Of a DNA stretch of 35,839 bases, positions 1-6,843 are shown piece by piece (within the stretch, counting starts at the first letter, position 1; the number at the start of each line of letters is the position of its first letter). A program made the translations under genes and the position numbers. Source of the DNA: Candidatus Izemoplasma sp. (GTDB lineage: Bacteria > Bacillota_I > Bacilli_A > Izemoplasmatales > Izemoplasmataceae); assembly GCA_036172455.1 (NCBI GenBank), contig JAXKVY010000007.1, positions 1-35,839 of the forward strand, given 5' to 3'. Below the pieces are notes generated by a model. That model ran no database searches and was not told the origin of the DNA. It worked only from the letters and a program-made list of their open reading frames with translations.

Positions 1-99
1 GATAACCTCACTCTTTGGTTTTCCTGATTGCACTAGTTCAACCATCTGTTTTTTGAACTTCTCTGTAAACTTTCTTCGTTTTCTTCTCTTTTGAGCCAT
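1..99 (-). CDS. IS3-family transposase OrfA, N-terminal fragment (cut by window edge)
   Basis: The first 33 codons of a gene that continues off the left edge. The predicted start reads MAQKRRKRRKFTEKFKKQ and continues with VELVQSGKPKSEVI. This is the typical basic N-terminus and first helix of the OrfA (HTH_Tnp_1) subunit of IS3/IS911-type insertion sequences, which binds the element's terminal inverted repeats. An AAGGAAG ribosome binding site lies just upstream of the ATG at 99. OrfB and the far end of the element would be to the left of the window. Family assignment rests on a short fragment, so the IS subgroup cannot be given. Confidence 0.75.
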   Translation of the reverse strand, partial: MAQKRRKRRKFTEKFKKQMVELVQSGKPKSEVI

Positions 100-159
100 G
101 TTAACTTCCTTCTTTCTTTACTTGTTTTAGTTTAACATACTCCATAAGAAAACTGTTCA
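1..159 (-). mobile_element. Putative IS3-type insertion sequence, left end
   Basis: IS3-family elements end in 5'-TG...CA-3', and the OrfA start is normally within about 100 bp of the left inverted repeat. Reading the minus strand, TGAACAGTTTTC begins at 159, 60 bp upstream of the OrfA start, and is the most plausible terminus. The matching right end is outside the window, so neither the repeat nor a target duplication can be verified. The boundary is a guess. Confidence 0.35.
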
Positions 160-171
160 ATTAATTGTAAC

Positions 172-348
172 CTATCCAATTAATGGTGATGTCACAAAAA
201 AAGGCTTAAACCTAATCATCTCTAAATTTCCAAATGGTACTTCAAGACTTTTTTTACTAATTAGTGCCAAAATCCCAAATCCTAATATACTAAACCCAAA
301 TAAATTCACAATATCTCCGACATAGTTAATGTTTGTTAAAATGTCCAA
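172..348 (-). CDS. Small hypothetical membrane protein (58 aa)
   Basis: Unrecognised small protein with one strongly hydrophobic segment (NLFGFSILGFGILALI, roughly residues 15-30) followed by a polar tail, so probably a single-span membrane peptide. I chose TTG at 348 because AAAAGGAG lies 8 nt upstream; the in-frame GTG at 357 overlaps that Shine-Dalgarno. Support that it is a real gene comes from its own control region: a promoter (444-449 / 421-426), a palindrome next to the -35 and a leader hairpin at 368-390. The stop is only about 12 bp from the putative insertion-sequence end, so the C-terminus may have been altered by the insertion. No function is proposed. Confidence 0.45.
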   Translation of the reverse strand: MDILTNINYVGDIVNLFGFSILGFGILALISKKSLEVPFGNLEMIRFKPFFVTSPLIG

Positions 349-367
349 AAAAATCACTCCTTTTAAA

Positions 368-390
368 AAACTCTACAAAAAGTAGAGTTT
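368..390 (-). terminator. Leader hairpin / attenuator-like structure before the 58-aa gene
   Basis: A perfect 9-bp inverted repeat (AAACTCTAC / GTAGAGTTT, 5-nt loop) is followed on the minus strand by six T residues. It lies between the promoter at 421-449 and the Shine-Dalgarno of the small membrane-protein gene. It resembles a weak intrinsic terminator placed as an attenuator, although the stem is AT-rich. Confidence 0.45.
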
Positions 391-420
391 AGTTGTTATC
401 CCTCTATTTCTACTTATTTA

Positions 421-465
421 ATTTTACCACTCTTTTTTAGAAAATCCAAAGGTCTTATATGACCT
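421..465 (-). promoter_or_regulatory. Promoter of the 58-aa gene with adjoining palindromic operator candidate
   Basis: Minus strand: -35 TTGGAT (444-449), 17-bp spacer, extended -10 TGG-TAAAAT (421-426). Abutting the -35 is a dyad, AGGTC-(6)-GACCT at 450-465, well placed for a regulator. The stretch 466-550 shows no gene or clear signal. Confidence 0.5.
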
Positions 466-550
466 AATTTAACATATAACTGGTTATAATCAAATATTTC
501 ATATACACGTTTTTTTATCTGGTTTTACTAATAGGAAAGGGTACAAAAAA

Positions 551-628
551 AGAGTTTATTTCTTAACGATTTCTAATGCAACGACAGGGATAATCCCTAG
601 TAATATGCGAAATCTTGAAATAAACTCT
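551..628 (-). ncRNA. Nested stem-loop in the tRNA-Cys trailer, ending in a U-tract
   Basis: Reading the minus strand directly after tRNA-Cys, four coaxial stems are visible: a perfect 12-bp outer stem (551-562 with 617-628), a 6-bp stem GATTTC/GAAATC (568-573 with 609-614), GCA/TGC (578-580 with 606-608) and an apical 6-bp AGGGAT/ATCCCT (586-591 with 593-598). Seven T residues follow on the minus strand. It surely can end transcription, but at 78 nt with several conserved-looking helices it is larger than an ordinary terminator. It may be a small RNA processed from the tRNA precursor or simply an elaborate terminator. Confidence 0.45.
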
Positions 629-640
629 GATATCTCAATA

Positions 641-715
641 TGGAGGTCCCGACCAGATTCGAACTGGTGATCACGGAGTTGCAGTCCATTGCCTTAGCCA
701 CTTGGCTACGGGACC
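641..715 (-). tRNA. tRNA-Cys (anticodon GCA), CCA encoded
   Basis: Full cloverleaf on the minus strand: acceptor GGTCCCG/CGGGACC, D-arm closed by GCC/GGC, anticodon stem ATGGA/TCCGT with loop CTGCAAC (GCA at positions 34-36), four-base variable region and T-arm ACCAG-TTCGAAT-CTGGT. The discriminator is U, the expected identity base for CysRS, and CCA is encoded. The GCA anticodon starts with G34 and reads UGY codons. The promoter is at 737-765. Confidence 0.97.
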
Positions 716-736
716 AATTTTTAATGTCCGTTAAAT

Positions 737-765
737 ATTATAGTGGTTTTACCCTTTAAAAGCAA
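737..765 (-). promoter_or_regulatory. Promoter of tRNA-Cys
   Basis: Minus strand -35 TTGCTT (760-765), 17-bp spacer, -10 TATAAT (737-742), about 21 bp before the mature tRNA 5' end. Confidence 0.7.
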
Positions 766-784
766 GCAATTTAATGAAAAGATT

Positions 785-811
785 CAAAAAATCCGGTCCT
801 TTTTAGGACCG
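785..811 (-). terminator. Intrinsic terminator of the feoA-feoB-mbfA operon
   Basis: CGGTCCT/AGGACCG stem (794-800 with 805-811) with a 4-nt loop, followed on the minus strand by a T-rich run. It lies 7 bp past the mbfA stop. Confidence 0.85.
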
Positions 812-818
812 AATTTTA

Positions 819-1679
819 TTATACTCCAAGCCAAGCTTTTATCACAAAACTAAACAAAAATGAGAAGGTGGCTACACCAAGTGATATAGTAACCATCTCT
901 AAGAATCGTTTTTTGAAATTTAAGTCTTTCGCAATAGAAATATAAAAGTTAAAGACAAAAATAATGACAATGACGATAGCTACCATAATGCCTAAAGCAA
1001 GATAAGGATTAAGACCCAGTAAGTATGGCGATACAAGCAACATTACTGCGACTAAATAAGCGCCTCCTGTATATAGACTCGAAGTAATAGCTTCTTTGTG
1101 AGACGCATCTTGTTTTGTTGCTAGGTATTCACTTGACGCCATTGAAAAGGCTGCGGCAACACCAGTAATAAGACCTGCTAAGGCGACTGTTTTAGGATTT
1201 GCCAAGGCAAAGGTTAATCCAGCAAGAGCCCCTGTCAACTCAACAAGCGCATCATTTAAGCCGAGCACAATACTACTCACATATTTTAACCGTTCTTCAT
1301 TAAACGCGTTAATTAATTCGGCTTCATGACGTTCTTCATCTTCAATAACCTTTTGAATCCCTGGTACATCCTCTTCGAGAGTTTCATAAATCTCTTGTGC
1401 ATCTTCTTCGGCTGCCTCGAGTAATTTTGCAATAAAGGTAACCCCAAACAACCAAGATAATACAAGTAAAAACATCACACGGAAACGATTCGGTTTTACC
1501 TCAATACCCGTAATCTCTTTGAAGAACGCATTGTGTCGAAACTCATCATTCGCAATCGCTTCTAACATGTCTTTGGTATCTTCATTCTTTGCACGTTTTG
1601 CCAGTTTTTGATAGAGTAAGCCACTGGTCACTTCGTCTTTTTGCATACGTATTATTTGTTTTTTTATTGCGTTATCCAT
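819..1679 (-). CDS. mbfA: Erythrin-VIT1 fusion iron transporter (MbfA type)
   Basis: Membrane-bound ferritin-like protein fused to a VIT1/CCC1 transporter; family members export or sequester Fe(II). The N-terminal ~130 residues form a rubrerythrin-like four-helix domain with diiron ExxH motifs (EFRH near residue 46, EERH near 112) and a hydrophobic stretch inserted near residues 68-85. The C-terminal part from about residue 135 has the VIT1 signature LGLNDALVELTGALAG and five hydrophobic segments. It starts behind AGGAGGA, 9 nt after the feoB stop, so it is the last gene of the feo operon. An exporter co-transcribed with an importer suggests iron buffering or overload protection. The 286-aa length fits the family. 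Confidence 0.85.
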   Translation of the reverse strand: MDNAIKKQIIRMQKDEVTSGLLYQKLAKRAKNEDTKDMLEAIANDEFRHNAFFKEITGIEVKPNRFRVMFLLVLSWLFGVTFIAKLLEAAEEDAQEIYETLEEDVPGIQKVIEDEERHEAELINAFNEERLKYVSSIVLGLNDALVELTGALAGLTFALANPKTVALAGLITGVAAAFSMASSEYLATKQDASHKEAITSSLYTGGAYLVAVMLLVSPYLLGLNPYLALGIMVAIVIVIIFVFNFYISIAKDLNFKKRFLEMVTISLGVATFSFLFSFVIKAWLGV

Positions 1680-1688
1680 CTTATCCTC

Positions 1689-3686
1689 CTATAAGAAAAT
1701 CATTAATATTAATCGAACAATCAAAGCAACGATATACGCTACTACAAAAGAATATCCGATACTAAATAACATCCATTTTTTACTTTTTGTTTCTGCTTTA
1801 ACTGTTGCGACAGTAGCGATACACGGGACATACAGACTTGCAAAAACAACATATGTCATTGCTGCTGTTAAACTAAACGCAGAAGCAATAGCTGTTTCAG
1901 AACCATATAATACAATTAGTGATGAAACAACAATCTCTTTCGCTAAAAATCCACTAATTAAACTACTGGTAGCTTGCCATGTCCCAAAGCCTAATGGGTA
2001 AAATATTGGTGCTATATAACTAGCTATAATGCTTAAAAAACTATCATCTTGGGTTATATCAATCCCACCCGGTCCAACATTACTTGAAATCCACAAAATT
2101 GCAGATCCTATTAAGATAAAGGTTCCTGCTTTTTTCAAAAACCCTTTTGCTTTATCTAATGCTTGATAACTGATTGTTCTAAACTGAGGGACACGGTAAG
2201 GTGGCAACTCTAAAATGAAATCTTGACCGCTTCCTTTAAAATATGATAAACTGAACACTTTTGCACTCACTAGCATGACAATAACCCCTAATAGGTATAT
2301 TGCCAACATGACAAACGCTTGGTAACGATTGAAAAAGAGTCCAATGAAGATAACATAAATTGGTAACCGAGCACTACATGACACAAACGGTATTGTTAAG
2401 ATTGTCAATAATCGCTCGTTTTTATTACGGATTGTTCGAGTCGCCATAATCGCTGGTACAGTACATCCAAATCCTGTAATCATAGGCACTATACTTTTCC
2501 CATTAAACCCAAACTTACTTAAGAAGCGATCCATTAAAATAGCGACACGCGCCATGTATCCAACGCCTTCTAATACAGATAATAAAAAGAAAAGAATCAG
2601 TATTTGTGGTAAGAATACTAACACACCACCAACCCCGGCGAGGAGTCCATCAACTAAAAGACCATGCATAAAACCTGTAATACCAATGAATTCAAGCCCG
2701 ACACTACTATAGTGGATGACAAGACTATCCCACCCCCACTCAAACCACTCAGTCAGGATGGTACCCAGTCCTATACCACCAAAACTAATTTGATAAATCA
2801 ATAACATAATCGTAAAGAAGATTGGTAATCCAAAGATGGGATGGGTGAGTACTTTATCTATCTTTTGATTAAAGTATTTTGAATGTTCTTTTTCTTCTAC
2901 ACGAATTAAACACTCATCAACAATTGTCTCAATAAATTCACGTCGTGTATTAAAGATCGCTCCTTTTAAGGAACTAGCAATGCCTTCATCAATAACTTTT
3001 GTTTCAACCTCTTTAACAACCTGACGTATCTTATCAGCCTTTACTAAATTAAGTTGATCAAAAATCCCTTCATTTCCTTCTAAAATTTGGAGAGCTAGCC
3101 ACTTCTTTTTAACTTGTAATGTATCATGTCTTAGTAAATCATGGATACGTTGTATACCCCACTGAATAGTTTGGGGGTAATCAAGTTCAATTGCTTTAAA
3201 TGCGCGCATATTCTTAATTTCTTCAGCAATCCGTTGATCGTCTTTAGGATCACGTTTTGTTGAACTAATACTAATCGCATCACAATTAAGCAACTTTGAC
3301 ACTTTGTCAGTATCAATAACATATCCATCATTTCTAAGTGCATCATTTAGGTTGAAAACAAGTAACATTGGCATCCCAAGTTCTAAAAGTTGAATAGTGA
3401 GATGTAAATTACGTTTCATATGTGTTGAATCAATGATGTTTAGTATTCCCTTATAATCTTCATGTAATAAAGAATACGTAACAACACCTTCATCTTCAGC
3501 GCTTGGACTGACATTGTAGGTTCCAGGTAAATCTACAAGATTTGCGCCTGGATAATGTTTGATTGGGTGAACCCGCTTTTCAACAGTGATCCCACTATAG
3601 TTACCAACATGCACATTTGATTTTGTCATAAAATTGAAAAAGGTACTTTTTCCAACATTTGGATTCCCTGCGAGCAAGTAAATCAT
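1689..3686 (-). CDS. feoB: Ferrous iron transport protein B
   Basis: G-protein-coupled Fe(II) importer of the inner membrane. The N-terminal GTPase domain shows G1 GNPNVGKS (residues 7-14), G3 DLPG, G4 NLND and a G5-like SSTK. After a helical spacer come two Gate regions with the diagnostic GFGCTVPAIMATR and SCSARLP motifs, which carry the pore cysteines, and many transmembrane helices. At 665 aa it is compact but complete. The start overlaps the feoA stop by 4 nt (ATGA), a sign of translational coupling. The downstream partner is mbfA. Transcription comes from the strong promoter before feoA. Confidence 0.97.
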   Translation of the reverse strand: MIYLLAGNPNVGKSTFFNFMTKSNVHVGNYSGITVEKRVHPIKHYPGANLVDLPGTYNVSPSAEDEGVVTYSLLHEDYKGILNIIDSTHMKRNLHLTIQLLELGMPMLLVFNLNDALRNDGYVIDTDKVSKLLNCDAISISSTKRDPKDDQRIAEEIKNMRAFKAIELDYPQTIQWGIQRIHDLLRHDTLQVKKKWLALQILEGNEGIFDQLNLVKADKIRQVVKEVETKVIDEGIASSLKGAIFNTRREFIETIVDECLIRVEEKEHSKYFNQKIDKVLTHPIFGLPIFFTIMLLIYQISFGGIGLGTILTEWFEWGWDSLVIHYSSVGLEFIGITGFMHGLLVDGLLAGVGGVLVFLPQILILFFLLSVLEGVGYMARVAILMDRFLSKFGFNGKSIVPMITGFGCTVPAIMATRTIRNKNERLLTILTIPFVSCSARLPIYVIFIGLFFNRYQAFVMLAIYLLGVIVMLVSAKVFSLSYFKGSGQDFILELPPYRVPQFRTISYQALDKAKGFLKKAGTFILIGSAILWISSNVGPGGIDITQDDSFLSIIASYIAPIFYPLGFGTWQATSSLISGFLAKEIVVSSLIVLYGSETAIASAFSLTAAMTYVVFASLYVPCIATVATVKAETKSKKWMLFSIGYSFVVAYIVALIVRLILMIFL

Positions 3687-3907
3687 TTGTGCACCTCAAT
3701 CAGTTTAGCATCTTTTTCTCTAATACAAAGTTCAATATTATCTACTTCAATTAAATATAAGTTTCCAAAAGATAATCGATTTAACAAAATGACTTCAGCA
3801 TCTTTATAAAGGCCAACATCCATTAACCTTTGCACATAATCTGCTGCGAGATTATCTAATGAAACTACTTTAGCTGAATCTTTTATTTCCAGCTCTGTCA
3901 ATTTCAT
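3683..3907 (-). CDS. feoA: Ferrous iron transport protein A (SH3-like)
   Basis: Small cytoplasmic SH3-like partner of FeoB. The 74-residue protein shows the family pattern: an N-terminal LTELEIKDSAKVVSL strand, a helix with RLMDVGLYKDAEV (the conserved RL..GL..G-like segment) and a C-terminal ELCIREKDAKLIEV strand resembling the usual IALR..EA..I. First gene of the feoA-feoB-mbfA operon, preceded by a near-consensus promoter at 3929-3957 and an AT-rich dyad further upstream. Confidence 0.92.
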   Translation of the reverse strand: MKLTELEIKDSAKVVSLDNLAADYVQRLMDVGLYKDAEVILLNRLSFGNLYLIEVDNIELCIREKDAKLIEVHK

Positions 3908-3928
3908 AATACCACTCCTACAACGAGC

Positions 3929-3957
3929 ATTATAGCGAAAATTGTCTCTTTTCTCAA
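3929..3957 (-). promoter_or_regulatory. Promoter of the feoA-feoB-mbfA operon
   Basis: Minus strand -35 TTGAGA (3952-3957), 17-bp spacer, -10 TATAAT (3929-3934). The predicted start leaves a short leader of about 15 nt carrying TAGGAG. Confidence 0.85.
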
Positions 3958-3974
3958 CGTTTTATGGACTTTTT

Positions 3975-4000
3975 ATAAATAACTATTTATATTATAAATA
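3975..4000. promoter_or_regulatory. AT-rich overlapping dyads upstream of the feo promoter
   Basis: Two overlapping inverted repeats: ATAAAT-(4)-ATTTAT (3975-3990) and TATTTAT-(3)-ATAAATA (3984-4000). They lie 18-43 bp upstream of the -35. They could bind Fur, but the base composition makes such dyads common by chance. Confidence 0.3.
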
Positions 4001-4019
4001 AAAAAAGCCTTTCGGCTTT
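3999..4019 (-). terminator. Intrinsic terminator of fur
   Basis: AAAGCC/GGCTTT stem (4004-4009 with 4014-4019) with a GAAA tetraloop on the minus strand and a T-run. It overlaps the fur stop codon and separates fur from feoA, so the two have separate promoters. Confidence 0.8.
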
Positions 4020-4503
4020 ATTTATCTTGTTTCCCTAAAGTTGCTAAGAAACACTTACCATCCTTGTGACAACTTCTTTTTTCCACGTTTTTACAAACGC
4101 CTTCTACTTGAAGTTGAATCTTATCAATGTCAAAATTCTCAAACACAGGATGGTTTTTGATTGTATCAAAAATATCGCTGTGGTTTATTTCAATAATCTT
4201 GTTATCAACTTTACATGTAACGTGGATATGTGAATCCGCATCATGGCTTTCTTCATCAATTGTTAGGTCATAATGTTTCTTTCCATTAATAAACAGTTGT
4301 GTTACTATCTTGTGTTCTAACAGGAAGTCAATATTATTATACACAGTTCCGAGGTTTTTAAATCCGCGTTTCTTAAGCGCTGAATAAATCTCTTGAATGG
4401 TTAAATGGCTATCCTCTAACACATCGATGATGGCTCTTCTTTGCTTAGTTATTCGAATATTATGCTTTCTTAATTCATCAAATAGTTGTTCTCTTTTATC
4501 CAT
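4018..4503 (-). CDS. fur: Fur/PerR-family metalloregulator
   Basis: Fur-superfamily repressor: winged-helix domain (RITKQRRAIIDVLEDS, then LGTVYNNIDFLLEH as recognition helix and wing) followed by a dimerisation domain beginning HIHVTC. The gene sits beside feoAB-mbfA, so an iron-sensing Fur is the best guess. The usual first structural-zinc CxxC is reduced to one cysteine (HVTCKVDNK), while the C-terminus has an extra cysteine group (GVC, SCHKDGKC). At 161 aa it is slightly long. A perfect palindrome at 4504-4523 spans its ribosome binding site and suggests autoregulation. PerR or Zur activity cannot be excluded from sequence. Confidence 0.85.
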   Translation of the reverse strand: MDKREQLFDELRKHNIRITKQRRAIIDVLEDSHLTIQEIYSALKKRGFKNLGTVYNNIDFLLEHKIVTQLFINGKKHYDLTIDEESHDADSHIHVTCKVDNKIIEINHSDIFDTIKNHPVFENFDIDKIQLQVEGVCKNVEKRSCHKDGKCFLATLGKQDK

Positions 4504-4523
4504 ATGTTATCACCTGATAACAT
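4504..4523. promoter_or_regulatory. 20-bp perfect palindrome over the fur ribosome binding site
   Basis: ATGTTATCA-CC-TGATAACAT: 9-bp arms around a 2-bp centre, touching the fur start codon and containing its AGGTGA Shine-Dalgarno. The half-site TGATAA is the core found in Fur-box elements. It could be an operator or an RNA hairpin masking the start. Confidence 0.65.
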
Positions 4524-4532
4524 TTTAACATT

Positions 4533-4538
4533 ATTATA
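4533..4538 (-). promoter_or_regulatory. -10 element of fur
   Basis: TATAAT on the minus strand about 30 bp before the fur start, with a T-rich but poorly matching -35 region. It lies just upstream of the 4504-4523 palindrome, which would fall at about +5 to +25 of the transcript. Confidence 0.5.
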
Positions 4539-4558
4539 AATAAAACAAAAACAAAACA

Positions 4559-4589
4559 CTCATAAATAAAATCATTACATGATTATGAG
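4559..4589 (-). terminator. Terminator after coaD
   Basis: CTCATAA/TTATGAG outer stem (4559-4565 with 4583-4589) with an inner ATCAT/ATGAT stem. T-rich tracts follow on both strands, so it may act bidirectionally; its useful direction is the end of rsmD-coaD. Confidence 0.65.
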
Positions 4590-4625
4590 CGTTTTTAATT
4601 TTTTTATATTTTCTAAATAGGAGCG

Positions 4626-5105
4626 TTATCTAAGTTTTTTCATCAGTTGTTTTTCAACATATTCAGGCACAAACTGAGATAAGTCACCTTCATAATCCGC
4701 TATTTCTTTAACTGTTGAACTCGATAAAAAGATATATCTGCTGTCGGTCATAAAATAAATACTATCAACAGAACGATCTAAAACACGGTTCGCATGAGCC
4801 ATTTCAAATTCATACTCAAAATCTGTTACCGCACGTAATCCCCGAATAATATGTGAGGCATTTAACGCTTTTGTTTGCCTAACAGTGAGATCATTACTCG
4901 TACATACGCGAATCCTATCTTTTACATCAGACAAACTCTCTTTAATCATATCAATCCGTTCTTCGGCTGTAAATAAAGATGTTTTCTTTGGGTTTGTACT
5001 TACCAAAATTACCAGTTCATCAAATACTTTTAATGCTCTTTTAGCAATATCCATGTGGCCAAATGTAATCGGATCAAAGCTTCCTGGATATACTGCAACA
5101 CTCAT
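4626..5105 (-). CDS. coaD: Phosphopantetheine adenylyltransferase
   Basis: Converts 4'-phosphopantetheine and ATP to dephospho-CoA, the fourth step of CoA synthesis. Cytoplasmic nucleotidyltransferase of the HxGH superfamily: VYPGSFDPITFGH (nucleotide-binding T/HxGH at 14-17), the conserved RGLRAVTDFEYEFEMAH segment and a C-terminal SSSTVKEIA corresponding to the ISSTxVRE motif. 159 aa is the normal size. The start codon follows the rsmD stop directly (TAG-ATG); rsmD-coaD is a widespread pair. Confidence 0.97.
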   Translation of the reverse strand: MSVAVYPGSFDPITFGHMDIAKRALKVFDELVILVSTNPKKTSLFTAEERIDMIKESLSDVKDRIRVCTSNDLTVRQTKALNASHIIRGLRAVTDFEYEFEMAHANRVLDRSVDSIYFMTDSRYIFLSSSTVKEIADYEGDLSQFVPEYVEKQLMKKLR

Positions 5106-5651
5106 CTAATCACTCCATTTAAGAAAAACGATTTTTGTAATCCCTTTAATTTTTGTCTTATAGTCAATTATACCATGTTTATGACGATTTAACACCTCTG
5201 ATTTATGCATTAAAACAACGATTAACCCATAAGGCTCTAAGCGTTTTTCTGTTTCTATCATATCAATCAGTTGATCGAGGTCATAAGTCTTATATGGAGG
5301 ATCAAGCAAGATAATATCATACCTTTTATGACATTCTTTTAAAAAGGCCTCATAATTCGACTGAAACACCTGACACTTAGAGGCAATATCTAAGGCCTTA
5401 ATATTGCGTTGAATCACTGTAACGGCTTGGTTGCTCTGATCGATAAAGTCACAATGTTTAGCCTCACGACTCAATGCTTCAATACCAAGCGCGCCACTGC
5501 CAGCAAACAAGTCTAAAACAGTCGCATCAACCACATCAAAATGGATAGCATTAAAAAGACTTTCTTTAACGCGATCTTTGGTTTCTCTCGTTTTGTTTGA
5601 ATCAACCCGTTCTAATTTTCTTGATCGATATTTACCACTTATAACTCGCAT
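5106..5651 (-). CDS. rsmD: 16S rRNA (guanine966-N2)-methyltransferase
   Basis: Rossmann-fold SAM-dependent methyltransferase that modifies G966 of 16S rRNA during 30S assembly. It starts with the family N-terminus MRVISGKYRSRKLE, then has VLDLFAGSGALGIEALSR (SAM loop) and the catalytic LLDPPY. I placed the start at the ATG at 5651 (181 aa), because translation from further upstream would run through the terminator hairpin of the preceding peptidase gene. GGTGAT lies close upstream. It abuts coaD. Confidence 0.95.
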   Translation of the reverse strand: MRVISGKYRSRKLERVDSNKTRETKDRVKESLFNAIHFDVVDATVLDLFAGSGALGIEALSREAKHCDFIDQSNQAVTVIQRNIKALDIASKCQVFQSNYEAFLKECHKRYDIILLDPPYKTYDLDQLIDMIETEKRLEPYGLIVVLMHKSEVLNRHKHGIIDYKTKIKGITKIVFLKWSD

Positions 5652-5665
5652 CGTCATCACCAAAT

Positions 5666-5688
5666 AAAAAGCCAAATAATGGCTTTTT
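5666..5688 (-). terminator. Terminator of the M42 aminopeptidase gene
   Basis: AAAAAGCC/GGCTTTTT 8-bp stem (5666-5673 with 5681-5688) with a 7-nt loop, overlapping the peptidase stop codon. No clear promoter for rsmD is seen between this hairpin and its start, so rsmD-coaD may depend on readthrough. Confidence 0.75.
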
Positions 5689-6746
5689 TATTGGTACGTA
5701 ATCTTTTCAACTGTTTCTTGGTCAAGACCTTTAACCATTTCAGTTACCAATCTTACCATTGCGTCATAATCTTTTTTATGCATGATAGATGTATGAGAAT
5801 GCAAGTATCTTACTGGCACACATAACGCAATTGTTGGCGCACCTTCGGCATTCATATGGATTGAACCACCATCAGTTCCTCCGCGTTCAAGATAGGTTAA
5901 TTGATAAGGTATATTTTTTTCTTCACATAAATCTAAAACATAATCACGTAACCCTTTATGTCCGACCATACTGCTGTCTTTAAACATGATTCCAACACCT
6001 TTCCCAAGTTCTGTATTCTTACTTCCCTTTGGAAAATCAAATGCAATGGTCGTATCTAAAGCAATCCCAATATCTGGTTGGATTTTGTGAGCACTTGTTT
6101 TAGCCCCACGTAATCCTACTTCTTCCTGAACGGTACCTACCGCATAATAACGGTTATCATGTTTTTCATCTTTTAAATTATTCAATACGTCGATTGCTGC
6201 TGCGCATCCGACACGGTTGTCCCAAGCTTTTCCTAATAAAAAGTTTTTGTTTGTTAACTCAGTAACCTCAATATATGGCGTAATCATATCTCCAGGACGA
6301 ATTCCTAGATCTTTTGCTTCATCTTTATCTTCAACCCCAATATCTAAAAACATGTTTTTCATATCAACAGGTTTTTTACGGTCTTCAGGACTTAAAATAT
6401 GTGGTGGTTTTGCCCCTATAACACCACGAATTTCTTTACCATCTTTAGTCGTAATGATAAATTGTTGAGCAAGCATTACTTGTGACCACCATCCACCAGC
6501 AGGGGTAAATTTAATATACCCTTCATCAGTAATTGTAGTAACTAAGAAACCTACTTCATCCATATGACCAGCAACCATGATTTTTGGTCCATTCTCTTGC
6601 CCTACTTTTTCTCCAATGATACTTCCTAAGTTATCAAATGATACTTTAGCAAGACCATCCATTTTTTCACTCATATATTCTCTTACTAATCGTTCATTAC
6701 CAGGAATACCTTTTAACATCGACATTTCTTTTAATATTTTACTCAT
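5688..6746 (-). CDS. M42-family metal-dependent aminopeptidase
   Basis: Cytosolic dinuclear-metal aminopeptidase of the glutamyl-aminopeptidase/FrvX/endoglucanase-M group, forming large tetrahedral oligomers that trim peptides. Metal and catalytic residues are recognisable: AGHMDEVG (His61, Asp63), AWDNR (Asp176, bridging), QEEVGLRG (Glu208/209), ALDTT (Asp231) and YLHSHTS (His316 or 318). Length of 352 aa is typical. AGGAGGAACGT precedes the ATG. A -10 TATAAT lies at 6779-6784. A second, diverged M42 paralogue is at 24057. Substrate preference cannot be read from sequence. Confidence 0.93.
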   Translation of the reverse strand: MSKILKEMSMLKGIPGNERLVREYMSEKMDGLAKVSFDNLGSIIGEKVGQENGPKIMVAGHMDEVGFLVTTITDEGYIKFTPAGGWWSQVMLAQQFIITTKDGKEIRGVIGAKPPHILSPEDRKKPVDMKNMFLDIGVEDKDEAKDLGIRPGDMITPYIEVTELTNKNFLLGKAWDNRVGCAAAIDVLNNLKDEKHDNRYYAVGTVQEEVGLRGAKTSAHKIQPDIGIALDTTIAFDFPKGSKNTELGKGVGIMFKDSSMVGHKGLRDYVLDLCEEKNIPYQLTYLERGGTDGGSIHMNAEGAPTIALCVPVRYLHSHTSIMHKKDYDAMVRLVTEMVKGLDQETVEKITYQ

Positions 6747-6778
6747 ACGTTCCTCCTATGATATTCTTTTCTAAGGCT

Positions 6779-6784
6779 ATTATA
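6779..6784 (-). promoter_or_regulatory. -10 element of the M42 aminopeptidase gene
   Basis: TATAAT on the minus strand, 33 bp before the start codon; the -35 region matches poorly. Confidence 0.45.
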
Positions 6785-6820
6785 TCATACCTAAAGCCAT
6801 AAGAAAAACCCTAAACTATT

Positions 6821-6843
6821 AAAAAACTCACAAAGTGAGTTTT
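6821..6843 (-). terminator. Terminator of the MarR-family gene
   Basis: AAACTCAC/GTGAGTTT stem (6824-6831 with 6835-6842), 3-nt loop and six T residues on the minus strand. Confidence 0.85.

Noticed and set aside
5652-5675. Upstream TTG start extending RsmD by eight residues
   Set aside because: It lies within the terminator hairpin of the preceding gene and the extension does not fit the family N-terminus MRVISG.
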